This document shows, in pieces, positions 35,450 through 44,947 of a DNA stretch of 64,000 bases (its first letter is position 1; each line of letters opens with the position of its first letter). The DNA is from Paracoccaceae bacterium. Its GTDB lineage: Bacteria; Pseudomonadota; Alphaproteobacteria; Rhodobacterales; Rhodobacteraceae. The notes beneath the pieces were generated by a model. The model did not search any database, was not told the DNA's origin, and saw only the letters and a program-made list of their open reading frames with translations. The stretch covers positions 1 to 64,000 of the forward strand of contig JAFIEO010000077.1 of the NCBI GenBank assembly GCA_020832445.1, written 5' to 3'. The position numbers and the translations under genes were made by a program.

Positions 35450-35589
35450 ACTTTCAGTCGGTGCCACCGGGGAGGGGGGGCTGAACACTATGCGACGCGC
35501 AATGTGGAATGGTCGGACCGGCCTGATGCGTGACGGGGATCAAGGCGCCACAGCCGCAACAGTGTCGCCGATGACGGAGGGGAACCGGA

Positions 35590-35958
35590 ATGGACAAGCG
35601 CGTACTCGTGGTCGAAGATGAACCTAATATATCCGAAGCGATACGGTTTATCCTGACGCGAAACGGCTGGCATGTAGATGTCACCGCTGACGGTGTTGCG
35701 GCCATTGGTGACCTACAGGCAAACCCGCCTGATTTGCTGATTCTGGACCTTATGCTGCCCGGTGTCAGCGGGTTTGACATACTTAAAGCCTTGCGCGCGG
35801 ACCCTGCCACGCAGGCGATGCCGGTTCTTATGCTGACCGCCAAGGGCCAGACCGCCGACCGCGAAGAAGCCCAGCGTCTGGGGGTGACCCGTTTCATGAC
35901 CAAACCTTTTGCCAATTCCGACGTTGTGGCGGCAGTGCGTGAAATGGCAGGGTCATGA
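35590..35958 (+). CDS. Single-domain response regulator (receiver only)
   Basis: A 122-residue CheY-like protein with acidic pair Glu9/Asp10, phosphorylatable Asp53 (LILDLMLPGVSG), Thr83 and Lys105 (TKPF). It has no output domain. GAGGGG precedes the ATG. The first gene of an operon with a small membrane protein (four-base overlap) and the transporter-like histidine kinase, so it is probably that kinase's substrate, relaying to an unseen partner. Confidence 0.9.
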   Translation: MDKRVLVVEDEPNISEAIRFILTRNGWHVDVTADGVAAIGDLQANPPDLLILDLMLPGVSGFDILKALRADPATQAMPVLMLTAKGQTADREEAQRLGVTRFMTKPFANSDVVAAVREMAGS

Positions 35959-36281
35959 AACTGCCGTCCCGCACAACACAGTTTCTGGCCCGAGACACCT
36001 ACCGGATGCGGCGGCTGATGGACGCGGCGCGCATGCTTCCGGTTGTGGGGTTGGTATTGCTGTTGCTGCCGTTGATGCGGCTGGATTCCAGTGCGGAAAA
36101 CCCGCCCACCGCCGCCGAGGCAGTGTATCTGTTTCTGGTCTGGATCAGCTTGATCGTGATTGCGTTCGTCATGTCGCTATGGCTGCGGCGCACATTGGGA
36201 CCACCGCGCCCCCCTGTCGCGCCTTTGGCCCCGCCGCATGAACCCGACCCTGATGCGCCTGCCACACCAGAGGGCAGGTAG
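35955..36281 (+). CDS. Small membrane protein, two helices, unknown function
   Basis: A 108-residue protein with two hydrophobic segments (about 28-42 and 58-77) separated by a short loop, a basic N terminus and a Pro-rich cytoplasmic-looking tail (GPPRPPVAPLAPPHEPDPD). It overlaps the receiver gene by four bases and ends two bases before the kinase gene, so all three are probably translated together. It may be an accessory subunit of the sensor kinase. I do not recognise a family. Confidence 0.78.
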   Translation: MKLPSRTTQFLARDTYRMRRLMDAARMLPVVGLVLLLLPLMRLDSSAENPPTAAEAVYLFLVWISLIVIAFVMSLWLRRTLGPPRPPVAPLAPPHEPDPDAPATPEGR

Positions 36282-36283
36282 CG

Positions 36284-39019
36284 ATGTCGTTCAACCTGCT
36301 TGTTCTGACATGTATCGCGTATGTGATTTTTCTTTTCATTGTGGCGTCGGCTGCTGAACGCAGCGCACAGCAGGGGCGGGCAAAATGGTTGCGTTCGCCG
36401 CTGGTCTATACATTGTCGCTATCGGTCTATTGCACGGCCTGGACGTTTTACGGCGCGGTCGGGTATGCCGCGCGGTCGGGGCTGGAATTCATGACCATCT
36501 ATCTGGGGCCAACACTGGTTTTCGTGGGCTGGTGGGTGCTGTTGCGAAAACTGGTCCGCATTGGCCGTGAAAACCGTGTCACGTCAATCGCGGATCTGAT
36601 TTCTGCGCGCTATGGCAAATCCAATCTGCTGGGGGTGATTGTGACACTTCTTTGTGTCGCTGCGGGAACCCCCTATATTGCGCTTCAACTGCAATCTATT
36701 GCGCTGTCGTTCACTGTGTTCGTCTCGGATCAGGGGCGCGCGCCGCTGGCTGCGGACCGCAATCTTATCGCGTTCTGGGTGGCGGCGGGGCTTACGTTTT
36801 TCACCATCGCATTCGGCACCCGCAACCTTGATGCAAACGAACAGCATCACGGCGTGGTCACGGCCATTGCCGTGGAAGCGGTGGTCAAGCTGTTGGCGCT
36901 GATTGCGGTGGGCATATTCGTGGTGTGGTTCGTGGCCACAGGCCCAAGTGATATTCTGGCGCGGATTGATGCGCAGGCGCTGCCGGAATGGACCATACAG
37001 CCGGGCCGCTGGACGGGCCTTATATTGCTGTCGGCCATCGCGATCATCTGTTTGCCGCGCATGTTTCAGGTGACAGTTGTTGAAAATATTGACGACAAGC
37101 ATCTGGCGACCGCAAGCTGGGCCTTTCCGCTGTATCTGTTCCTGATTTCGCTGTTTGTGCTGCCCATTGCCGTGGTCGGCATGGAACTGATGCCCGAAGG
37201 CGCCAACCCGGACATGTTCGTTCTGACTCTGCCGTTGCATCTGGGGCAGGACGGGCTGGCGCTGCTGTCGTTTCTTGGCGGCTTTTCGGCGGCAACATCC
37301 ATGGTCATTGTGGCGTCACTGGCACTGGCGACGATGGTTTCCAACCATATTGTTGTCCCATTGTGGCTGAAGCTGCGGGCGGCACGCAATCTGGATACCG
37401 GAAATATGCGCTTGCTGGTGCTTAGCGTGCGCCGTTTGTCCATCGGGCTGGTTCTGGCGCTTGGCTATATCTACTACATTATTTCCGGCGGGTCCGAGGC
37501 GCTGGCGGCCATCGGCCTTGTGGCATTCGTAGGCGTTGCGCAGGCGCTTCCCGCACTTTTGGGCGCGCTGTTCTGGCGCGGGGCCAGCCGCAACGGGGCC
37601 GCATTGGGGCTGAGCATCGGGACATTCTTGTGGTTCTATGCCCTGTTCCTGCCCAGCTTCGGGCCGGATGTGTTGCTGCCTGCCCAGTTGATGGAGCACG
37701 GCTTGTTTGGGCAATCGTGGTTGCGCCCCTACAGCCTGTTTGGCCTGACCACGCTGGACCCGTTGTTGCATGCGCTGTTCTGGTCGTTGTCTCTGAACAC
37801 ACTGGCATTTTGCATTGGATCCCTGCTAAGTTTCCCCAGCCCGATAGAGCGTGTTCAGGGCGCGCTTTTCGTGAATATCTTTGACCGTCCCGGCCCGGCA
37901 CGCAGCTGGACAACCCCGGTCGCGCAGGCGGAAGATTTGCTGCCCATGGCGCAACGCATTCTGGGGGCCAGCGCGGGGCAGGCATTTTTCCGGGCGCAGG
38001 CGCAGGCACAAGGCAAAAACGGCTTCTTGCCCGATATCACACCGGACTTCCTGCAAGGGTTGGAATTGAAGATGTCCGGCTCTGTCGGGGCGGCAACGGC
38101 GCATGCGATGATTTCGCAAACCGTGGGGACCACCGTTGTTTCGGTGGAAGATCTGATGGCGGTTGCATCAGAAACTGCACAGATCATCGAATATTCCAGC
38201 CAGCTGGAAGCCAAATCAGAAGAACTGTCGCGAACCGCGCGTAAATTGCGCGATGCCAACGAAAAACTGCGAACCCTGTCGGACCAGAAGGACGCATTTC
38301 TAAGCCAGATCAGCCATGAATTGCGCACGCCCATGACATCTATCCGTGCGTTTTCCGAAATCATGATGGATGCCGATGGATTAAGCCCAGAGGAACAGAC
38401 GCATTTTGCGCGTATTATTCATGACGAATCCATTCGTTTGACGCGCTTGCTGGATGATTTGCTTGACCTGAGCGTGCTGGAACACGGGCAGGTGTCGCTT
38501 GATATCCGGCCTGCCAATTTGCGCGACCTGATCGACAAATCCATAACCGCGTCCAAATCGGTCCAAGCCCAGCGTGATTTCCGCATCTTGCGCAGTCGCG
38601 ACCCCGAGGATGTGCAAATCGTCACGGACCCTGGCCGCCTGACGCAGGTGTTCATCAACATCTTGTCGAATGCGCGCAAATACTGTGATGCCAGCGACCC
38701 GCAAATGAAAATCATCGTGCGGCAAAAAGATACCATGCTGGAGATTGATTTCATTGACAACGGGTCCGGCATTCCACGCGATAAACAGGCGCTGATCTTT
38801 GAAAAATTCTCTCGGTTGACAGATTCGCTACAGGCGGGCGGGGCCGGGCTTGGATTGGCAATCTGCCGCGAGATCATGAACAATCTGGGCGGTGATATCG
38901 ACTATGTGCCGGGGCAGGGCGGCGCGGCGTTCCGGGTCAGTTTGCCGGTGTTGCTGGAACGCCCGCCCGCAACTGCCGTTACATCATCTTCACCCATCGA
39001 CGCGGCCGGAGCAGACTGA
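36284..39019 (+). CDS. Sodium:solute symporter-like sensor histidine kinase
   Basis: A 911-residue inner-membrane hybrid. Residues 1-520 hold about 13 membrane helices of the SSF fold (YCTAWTFYGAVGYAARSG, ATSMVIVASLALATM). A linker and coiled coil (about 605-665) lead to a HisKA domain with His678 in QISHELRTPM, then ATPase motifs: N box INILSNARKYCD, G1 DNGSGIP, F FEKFSR, G2 GAGLGLAI. Similar proteins (CbrA-like) couple transport to signalling. Likely partners are the two upstream genes. Solute unknown; acetate or amino acids are plausible. Confidence 0.9.
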   Translation: MSFNLLVLTCIAYVIFLFIVASAAERSAQQGRAKWLRSPLVYTLSLSVYCTAWTFYGAVGYAARSGLEFMTIYLGPTLVFVGWWVLLRKLVRIGRENRVTSIADLISARYGKSNLLGVIVTLLCVAAGTPYIALQLQSIALSFTVFVSDQGRAPLAADRNLIAFWVAAGLTFFTIAFGTRNLDANEQHHGVVTAIAVEAVVKLLALIAVGIFVVWFVATGPSDILARIDAQALPEWTIQPGRWTGLILLSAIAIICLPRMFQVTVVENIDDKHLATASWAFPLYLFLISLFVLPIAVVGMELMPEGANPDMFVLTLPLHLGQDGLALLSFLGGFSAATSMVIVASLALATMVSNHIVVPLWLKLRAARNLDTGNMRLLVLSVRRLSIGLVLALGYIYYIISGGSEALAAIGLVAFVGVAQALPALLGALFWRGASRNGAALGLSIGTFLWFYALFLPSFGPDVLLPAQLMEHGLFGQSWLRPYSLFGLTTLDPLLHALFWSLSLNTLAFCIGSLLSFPSPIERVQGALFVNIFDRPGPARSWTTPVAQAEDLLPMAQRILGASAGQAFFRAQAQAQGKNGFLPDITPDFLQGLELKMSGSVGAATAHAMISQTVGTTVVSVEDLMAVASETAQIIEYSSQLEAKSEELSRTARKLRDANEKLRTLSDQKDAFLSQISHELRTPMTSIRAFSEIMMDADGLSPEEQTHFARIIHDESIRLTRLLDDLLDLSVLEHGQVSLDIRPANLRDLIDKSITASKSVQAQRDFRILRSRDPEDVQIVTDPGRLTQVFINILSNARKYCDASDPQMKIIVRQKDTMLEIDFIDNGSGIPRDKQALIFEKFSRLTDSLQAGGAGLGLAICREIMNNLGGDIDYVPGQGGAAFRVSLPVLLERPPATAVTSSSPIDAAGAD

Positions 39020-39034
39020 TCGCGGCACGCGCGC

Positions 39035-41602
39035 TTATTCCCCCAGCATCCGCGCGACCATTTCCGTCATGTCACGGCTTAGCGTCCGGTGGCTGGCCAT
39101 GCGCTGCAATTGGGACCGAAGCAGCGTCTGGCGGTCGGAATCATAGCGCCGCCATGTTTCAAACACGGTTGAATTGCGCGCCGCAGCCTGCGGGTTCACC
39201 CCGTCCAGCCGTAGCAGCCAGTCGGCCACCAAGCGATAGCCCGCGCCCCCCTGGCAATGGAACCCTGCCGGATTTGCGCCAAGTGCCCCAATGACCGCGC
39301 GGAACCTGTTGGGGTTCTTCCAGTCAAAGCTGGCATGGCGGGTCAATGTTTCGGTCAGCGCCACAGCCGCATCAGGTGCCGCGAACATGATCTGTGCCAT
39401 GAACCACTTGTCCATCACCAGCCTGTCATGCCTCCAGCGCGCGTAAAATTCCGCGCCTTCTTGCGCGCCCGCCCCGATGCCCAGAAGCGCGCTCCATGCC
39501 CCTAATTGTTCGGTCATGTTGTTGGCGTGGGCAAAGGCGTTCTTGGCGGCACCGCCATGGTCTGCATAGGCCAGCGCCGCCACGGCCTGAATGCGCAGGG
39601 CACGGCGTCCGGCATCGCGCGCGGCCGGGCAGAACGGACCGGGCGTTTCCATGTCCTGCACAATTTTTTCCAGTTCCGGTTTCAGCGCGGCTGCGATGGC
39701 GGTCATCGCCTTTTGGCGCATCTGAAAAATCAAGGTCGGGTCGGGGGTATGCCCCGCTTCAGACAGCGATGCTGCAAGATCTTCCTGTCCGGGCAGCCGC
39801 AGGGCCAGCGCGCGAAATGCGGGATCAAGCGTGTCATCGCATATCATGATGCGCAGCGCGTCGATGAATTGCGGGTCCGGTTGCGCCGTCGTCTGCATGA
39901 TCATCGCATGCAAAGTGTCGCGCGCAAGGCTGCGCCCCGCCTCGAACCGGTTGAAAGGGTCCGTGTCATGGGCCAGCAACAGCGCAAGGTCGGCGGTTGG
40001 CCGGGTGTGGTCTAGCACAACAGGCGCCGAGAACCCCCGCAGCAGCGAAGCGACCGGCCGTGCAGACAGGTTATCATATGTGACACTTAGGGTCGGGCCG
40101 TCCAGTTCCAGCACCTGCGTGGGCAGAAGCTCGGTTCCGTCAGGGCCGATCAACCCCATTGCCACCGGAATAAGCAGCGGTTCCTTCAGCGGTTGCCCGG
40201 GGGTAGGGGCGGTGTGCTGGCGCAGTGTCAGTGTATATTGCCCGTCCTGCCAGTCTTCGGTCACGTCGATGCGCGGCGTGCCCGCTTGCCCATACCAGCG
40301 CTTGAACTGCGACAAGTCCCGCCCGCCCGCTTCTTCGAACACGGCAATCCAGTCTTCGATTGTGCAGGCTTGTCCGTCATGGCGGTTGAAGTACAGATCC
40401 AGCGCTGCGGCATACCGGTCTTCGCCAACCAACAGGCGCAGCATGCGGATAAGTTCAGCGCCTTTTTCATAGACAGTGGCCGTGTAGAAATTGTTAATTT
40501 CGACATAGCTTTCGGGGCGCACGGGATGGGCAAGCGGCCCCGCATCTTCGCGGAACTGGCGCGCGCGCAATGTCAGCACATCTTCGATGCGTTTGACCGC
40601 GTGGCTGCGCATATCGCCCATGAATTGCTGATCGCGGAAAACGGTCAGCCCTTCTTTCAGCGACAGCTGGAACCAGTCGCGGCAGGTGATGCGGTTGCCG
40701 GTCCAGTTATGAAAATATTCATGTGCGATGATGCGTTCGATGCTGGCGAAATCGGCGTCGGTCGCGGTTTCCGGGGTGGCCAGAACATATCTGGAATTGA
40801 AAATGTTCAGCCCCTTGTTTTCCATCGCCCCCATGTTGAAGTCGTCAACCGCGACAATGTTGAAAATGTCCAGATCGTAGGCGCGCCCATAGACCTGTTC
40901 ATCCCACAGCATGGAGCGTTTGAGTGCATCCATCGCATAAGCCGTGCTGTGCTCATCACCCTTTCGCACCCAAATGTTCAGTGTGACGTGTCGTCCGTCC
41001 ATTGTTGTAAAACTGTCTGGCGTAGACACCAGATCCCCGCCCACCAGCGCAAACAGGTAGGATGGTTTCGGGTGGGGGTCGTCCCATTCGGCCCATCCCG
41101 CGCCCGATGCCACAGGATTGCCATTCGACAGCAGCACCGGCAGGTCACTTTCAATGCGTACGCGGAAGGGGGCCATCACATCGGGGCGGTCGGGGTAGTA
41201 GGTGATCTTGCGAAAGCCTTCAGCCTCGCATTGGGTGCAATACATGCCCCCTGACATATATAGCCCTTCCAGCGCGGTGTTGCCTTCGGGCGCAATCTCG
41301 ACTTCTGCCTGCCACAGGAACGCGCCATCCGGCAGCAGGGCCGCAGGAATGGTCAGGCCGGTTGCGTCCGGCTGTGCATCCAACGTGTTTGCGTCAATGC
41401 TGGCATGCAGCAGGTTCAGCCCTTCGCCATCCAGCCGCAGGTCATGGCCCGGTGTTGCATCCGGGTTCGGACGAAAGCGGATTTCGGACAAAACCCGCGT
41501 TGCCGTAGGGTGCAGCCGGAACGTCAGCGCGACCGATTCTACCAAAAACGGGGGCGGCTGGTAATCGGCGAGGAAGACGGGCTGGGGTGTCGTATCAGGC
41601 AT
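39035..41602 (-). CDS. pepN: Aminopeptidase N
   Basis: M1-family zinc aminopeptidase that degrades cytosolic peptides. 855 residues. The exopeptidase motif GAMENKG is followed by the zinc site HEYFHNWTGNRITCRDWFQLSLKEG; the C-terminal half is the helical PepN domain. The gene is convergent with the kinase gene, with a 15-base gap. The ATG overlaps a short remnant-like frame (see findings). Confidence 0.95.
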   Translation of the reverse strand: MPDTTPQPVFLADYQPPPFLVESVALTFRLHPTATRVLSEIRFRPNPDATPGHDLRLDGEGLNLLHASIDANTLDAQPDATGLTIPAALLPDGAFLWQAEVEIAPEGNTALEGLYMSGGMYCTQCEAEGFRKITYYPDRPDVMAPFRVRIESDLPVLLSNGNPVASGAGWAEWDDPHPKPSYLFALVGGDLVSTPDSFTTMDGRHVTLNIWVRKGDEHSTAYAMDALKRSMLWDEQVYGRAYDLDIFNIVAVDDFNMGAMENKGLNIFNSRYVLATPETATDADFASIERIIAHEYFHNWTGNRITCRDWFQLSLKEGLTVFRDQQFMGDMRSHAVKRIEDVLTLRARQFREDAGPLAHPVRPESYVEINNFYTATVYEKGAELIRMLRLLVGEDRYAAALDLYFNRHDGQACTIEDWIAVFEEAGGRDLSQFKRWYGQAGTPRIDVTEDWQDGQYTLTLRQHTAPTPGQPLKEPLLIPVAMGLIGPDGTELLPTQVLELDGPTLSVTYDNLSARPVASLLRGFSAPVVLDHTRPTADLALLLAHDTDPFNRFEAGRSLARDTLHAMIMQTTAQPDPQFIDALRIMICDDTLDPAFRALALRLPGQEDLAASLSEAGHTPDPTLIFQMRQKAMTAIAAALKPELEKIVQDMETPGPFCPAARDAGRRALRIQAVAALAYADHGGAAKNAFAHANNMTEQLGAWSALLGIGAGAQEGAEFYARWRHDRLVMDKWFMAQIMFAAPDAAVALTETLTRHASFDWKNPNRFRAVIGALGANPAGFHCQGGAGYRLVADWLLRLDGVNPQAAARNSTVFETWRRYDSDRQTLLRSQLQRMASHRTLSRDMTEMVARMLGE

Positions 41603-41699
41603 GGAGTTCCTCCGGCAAGGTGACGGTCAGGGTGTAGCCCAGACCGTAGCTGACAGCAAACACCCGTTTGGCCCGCGCAGCTTCGTGGCCCGCATATGT

Positions 41700-42176
41700 T
41701 CAGCATTTTGCCGCAAATAATTGCACCCAATATGCGCCCGGTGCGCGCCCGAACCCTACCAATGTCAGGCGCGGGTCAAGAATGTTGCGCCGGTGCCCGC
41801 TTGATCGCAGCCAGATATGCATGACATGGGGCACATCGCGCTGACCCTTGGCAATGTTTTCGGCGGCGCGACAGATCCCCTTGACCTGCGCGTTTGCCAG
41901 CCGGTCCATCATGCCCGCGCCGTCCGGGCTGTCATGGCTGAAATATCCGCGTCTGGACATGTCGCAGGCGTGATCTTGTGCAATGCGTGTCAGTTCCGGC
42001 GACAGGACAAATCTGGCCATGCCTGCGCGGTCGCGTTCGCGGTTCAGGGCATCCAGATGAATACCGAGTTCTTCATTGACAGGCACCGGGCATGCGGTCG
42101 CAGATATGCTCAGGCATCCCAGCCAGAAAATGACGAGCAGCTTCAGTTTTACCAAGTGATTACCCTGCCTTCCCAT
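41700..42176 (-). CDS. Exported CAP/SCP-domain protein
   Basis: A 158-residue protein starting MGRQGNHLVKLKLLVIFWLG, with a signal peptide or membrane anchor ending near ATAC. The CAP core is recognisable: LNRERDRAGMARFVLSPELTRIAQDHACDMSRRGYFSHDSPDG, GICRAAENIAKGQ, and WLRSSGHRRNILDPRLTLVGFG. CAP proteins are extracellular or periplasmic; bacterial functions are mostly unknown. It is divergent from the photolyase and shares its control region. Confidence 0.85.
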   Translation of the reverse strand: MGRQGNHLVKLKLLVIFWLGCLSISATACPVPVNEELGIHLDALNRERDRAGMARFVLSPELTRIAQDHACDMSRRGYFSHDSPDGAGMMDRLANAQVKGICRAAENIAKGQRDVPHVMHIWLRSSGHRRNILDPRLTLVGFGRAPGAYWVQLFAAKC

Positions 42177-42213
42177 TGCGACATTCCCGACGGACAAGAT
42201 AAATCAATGACGT

Positions 42214-42228
42214 GAACATTGTGTGAAC
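42214..42228. promoter_or_regulatory. Candidate LexA (SOS) box
   Basis: GAAC, seven bases, GAAC: exactly the reverse complement of GTTC-N7-GTTC, the direct-repeat LexA site known in Rhodobacter and other alphaproteobacteria. It lies 8 bases upstream of a -35-like TTGACG (42237-42242) of the photolyase gene and 38 bases from the divergent CAP-protein gene. Confidence 0.6.
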
Positions 42229-42236
42229 AAATCAGC

Positions 42237-42264
42237 TTGACGCGCCATTATTCTGGGATATGTC
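42237..42264 (+). promoter_or_regulatory. Possible photolyase promoter
   Basis: TTGACG (42237-42242), a 16-base spacer and TATGTC (42259-42264), 10 bases before the ATG. The implied leader is very short, and no Shine-Dalgarno sequence is seen before the start. Confidence 0.4.
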
Positions 42265-42273
42265 CTACCTTCC

Positions 42274-43815
42274 ATGTGTAGCCCTGTCCTTGTCTGGTTC
42301 AAACGCGATCTGCGTCTTCATGATCATCCCGCGCTGGTGGCGGCGGGTTCATATGTGCTGCCTGTTTACATCATCGAACCCGACTATTGGGCATTATCTG
42401 ACACATCCGGGCGGCAATGGGCGTTCACCGCCCAATGCCTGCACAGTTTACGAGAGGAACTGGCGCGCCTTGGTCAGCCGCTTGTCATTCGCATGGGGGA
42501 CGCGGCGCAGGAACTGGCGCGGCTGTGCCAACGCCATAGTGTAACGCGGATGATCAGCCATGAAGAAACCGGCAATGGCTGGACATATGCGCGCGACCGG
42601 CGTGTGGGGGCGTGGGCGCGCGATGCGGGCGTCGAGTGGCTGGAATTGCCGCAATCGGGTGTGGTGCGCCGGCTGAAATCGCGTGATGGCTGGCAAAGGC
42701 AGCGCGCGCAATTCATGTCCCTGCCCGTCGCGGACCCGCCGCAAGCCCTGGCCCCGGTCCAGCCAGAGATTGCAACGCTACAGCATTTGCCGGATGCAAA
42801 GGCCTTGCGCCTGAAACCCGACGCCTGCCCAAGCCGCCAGCGTGGCGGGCATCAGGCCGCAACGCATACCTTGCAGACATTTCTGGAAACGCGCGGGCAG
42901 GGGTATCGGGCGCAAATGTCGTCACCGCTGACGGCGGAACGTGCCTGTTCGCGATTGTCGCCGTATCTGGCGCTGGGGGTTTTGTCTGTCCGCGAGGTCG
43001 AGCATGCCCGCCAGCAGGCGCGCGCGGATCACGCAGGGCAGGGCGGCTGGGCGGCTGCGTTCACCAGCTTCGGCAAGCGTTTGGCATGGCGGGACCATTT
43101 CATCCAGAAACTGGAAGATGAACCGCAGATGGAAAACATGTGCCTGCATCCGGCGCATGAGAAATTACGCCCGCGCGGGCAAAATCAAGACCTTTTGCGG
43201 GCATGGGCGCAAGGGGAAACCGGCATTCCCTTTGTCGATGCCTGCATGCGCTATCTGAATGCCACCGGCTGGCTGAATTTCCGCATGCGCGCAATGCTGA
43301 TGTCATTTGCCAGCTATCATCTTTGGCTGGACTGGCGCGATACCGGCCCGCATCTGGCGCGGATGTTCACGGATTATGAACCGGGGATTCACTGGTCGCA
43401 ATGCCAAATGCAATCGGGCACCACAGGGATAAACACGATACGGATTTACAATCCGCTTAAACAGGGGCTGGACCACGACCCTGACGGGCGTTTCATAAAG
43501 GCTTGGGTGCCTGAATTGGCCAATGTGCCCCAGTCGCATATTCACACGCCCTGGACATGGCCGGACGGGCGGCGCGTATTGGGGCAGCGATATCCCGCGC
43601 CGGTTGTCGATCTGGCGCAGGCCGGAAAATTTGCGCGCGACACACTTTGGGGGCTGCGCAGACAGGCGGGCTTTCACGACGTGGCGCAGGCGGTTGCGCA
43701 TAAACACGCATCGCGTGCGCGCGGAAGTGACCGCAGCAGCGCGGCGTTCCTGCGTCAGGCGGCGTCCGCGCGCCGCCGCAAGGAAGACCCGGCACAGTTG
43801 CGGCTGGATTTGTGA
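42274..43815 (+). CDS. Photolyase/cryptochrome-family flavoprotein
   Basis: A 513-residue FAD blue-light protein, either repairing UV photoproducts in DNA or acting as a photoreceptor. The N-terminal alpha/beta domain begins [16 protein letters not shown]. The FAD domain includes [57 protein letters not shown] and [22 protein letters not shown]. The last of these departs from the usual CPD photolyase WQW pattern, so the class is uncertain. A DUF2256-like zinc protein follows directly, and a LexA-type box lies upstream. Confidence 0.88.
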   Translation: MCSPVLVWFKRDLRLHDHPALVAAGSYVLPVYIIEPDYWALSDTSGRQWAFTAQCLHSLREELARLGQPLVIRMGDAAQELARLCQRHSVTRMISHEETGNGWTYARDRRVGAWARDAGVEWLELPQSGVVRRLKSRDGWQRQRAQFMSLPVADPPQALAPVQPEIATLQHLPDAKALRLKPDACPSRQRGGHQAATHTLQTFLETRGQGYRAQMSSPLTAERACSRLSPYLALGVLSVREVEHARQQARADHAGQGGWAAAFTSFGKRLAWRDHFIQKLEDEPQMENMCLHPAHEKLRPRGQNQDLLRAWAQGETGIPFVDACMRYLNATGWLNFRMRAMLMSFASYHLWLDWRDTGPHLARMFTDYEPGIHWSQCQMQSGTTGINTIRIYNPLKQGLDHDPDGRFIKAWVPELANVPQSHIHTPWTWPDGRRVLGQRYPAPVVDLAQAGKFARDTLWGLRRQAGFHDVAQAVAHKHASRARGSDRSSAAFLRQAASARRRKEDPAQLRLDL

Positions 43816-43816
43816 C

Positions 43817-43981
43817 ATGGCCCGCATGCGCCGCAAACCGGACTTGCCGCAAAAGATATGCGCCACATGCGGGCGACCATTTGCGTGGCGCAGGAAATGG
43901 GCGCGCGTCTGGCAGGATGTGCGGTATTGTTCGGACAGATGCCGCGCAAACAAGCCGCAGCCGCGCCCCCCGGATCAGTGA
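43817..43981 (+). CDS. Small zinc-finger-like protein, DUF2256 type
   Basis: A 54-residue basic protein too short for most ORF callers. It has Cys-x2-Cys (CATCGRPF) and Cys-x3-Cys (YCSDRC) pairs, which fit a small zinc ribbon, and a conserved [19 protein letters not shown] segment. I recall DUF2256 proteins next to cryptochrome/photolyase genes in many genomes; here it starts one base after the photolyase stop. It overlaps the convergent AraC gene by seven bases. A DNA-binding or cofactor role with the flavoprotein is inference. Confidence 0.82.
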   Translation: MARMRRKPDLPQKICATCGRPFAWRRKWARVWQDVRYCSDRCRANKPQPRPPDQ

Positions 43982-44802
43982 CGCGTTATGCCGGCATGCG
44001 CCTTGCGCCATGCCGTGGGCGGTTGGCCGGTTTGCTGCGCGAAAGCGCGGGCAAAATATCCGGCCGTGGAAAACCCAAGCCCGCGGGCAATGTCCTGGAC
44101 GGGAACTGTCGTTTCGGACAGCATGCGGCGCGCTTCATACAGGCGGCGGTCCTGTAGAAGCGCAAGTGCGGTGCGCCCGCAACTGGCGCGGCAGGCGCGG
44201 GTAAGATGTGTGGGTGTGACGCCCAGTGCCGTCGCATAATCCGAAATATTCAATGAAGATCCGAATTCGCGTTCCAGAAGTGCCGTGTAGCGCGCGGTTA
44301 GCCGTTCATTGGCATTGCGCGGTCCGGCCTGGGCGGTATCTTTCACTTGCTCTGCACGGTGGCGGTCCAGCCAGACGGACAGCAAACCCACCTGACACAG
44401 TGCCGCGCGTTCGGCCAGCGGGCGCCCGCCATCCAGTTCGCGGTGAATGGCATCGATGATCCGGCCCACCTCGGACTGGTGGCCCCCTTCGCGCAAGCGC
44501 AGATGCAAGGGAATATCCGGCAGGCTAAGGCCATGGCCATGACCGAAGTAAATTGCCATGCCCTGCACGCGCGTCATCACCTGAAAGTTGAACATGACGC
44601 CCGCAGGTATGAAAATCGCATTATGCGGGTGAAACCCGCGCGCACTGCCGGCGATGGTGATGCGCCCTTGCCCATGGGTGAACCAAAGAAACAGCGGCTC
44701 GTTCAGGGCGCGTAATGTTTCCAGTTGCCATTTCGGGCTGTTGGCCAGCTTCGCCAGCGATTGCATGCGCAGGCGTGACGGTTGTTCAGGTATTTGCATC
44801 AT
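43975..44802 (-). CDS. AraC-family transcriptional regulator
   Basis: A 275-residue regulator. The N-terminal part is a cupin-like sensor ([35 protein letters not shown]), and the C-terminal domain has two helix-turn-helix motifs ([25 protein letters not shown] and [33 protein letters not shown]). It ends inside the convergent DUF2256-like gene. The target is unknown; the upstream 145 bases are the only intergenic space and presumably hold its promoter. Confidence 0.9.
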   Translation of the reverse strand: MMQIPEQPSRLRMQSLAKLANSPKWQLETLRALNEPLFLWFTHGQGRITIAGSARGFHPHNAIFIPAGVMFNFQVMTRVQGMAIYFGHGHGLSLPDIPLHLRLREGGHQSEVGRIIDAIHRELDGGRPLAERAALCQVGLLSVWLDRHRAEQVKDTAQAGPRNANERLTARYTALLEREFGSSLNISDYATALGVTPTHLTRACRASCGRTALALLQDRRLYEARRMLSETTVPVQDIARGLGFSTAGYFARAFAQQTGQPPTAWRKAHAGITRH

Positions 44803-44947
44803 GCGTCATCTGTCCCCCAAGACCTTGGCGACAGTAAGACCGAAGCGGCGCAGGAAAAGGAAAATCAGTCACGCATATGTGTCAGATCGGCCAGTTTTCT
44901 GACCGGCGTGGCAATTCTGTGACTCTGACTTTCGGGTGAAATTGCGT

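Noticed and set aside
35421-35621. Short frame upstream of the receiver gene
   Set aside because: Its first codon is the -35 box of the likely promoter, and it overlaps the receiver start; no protein-like features.
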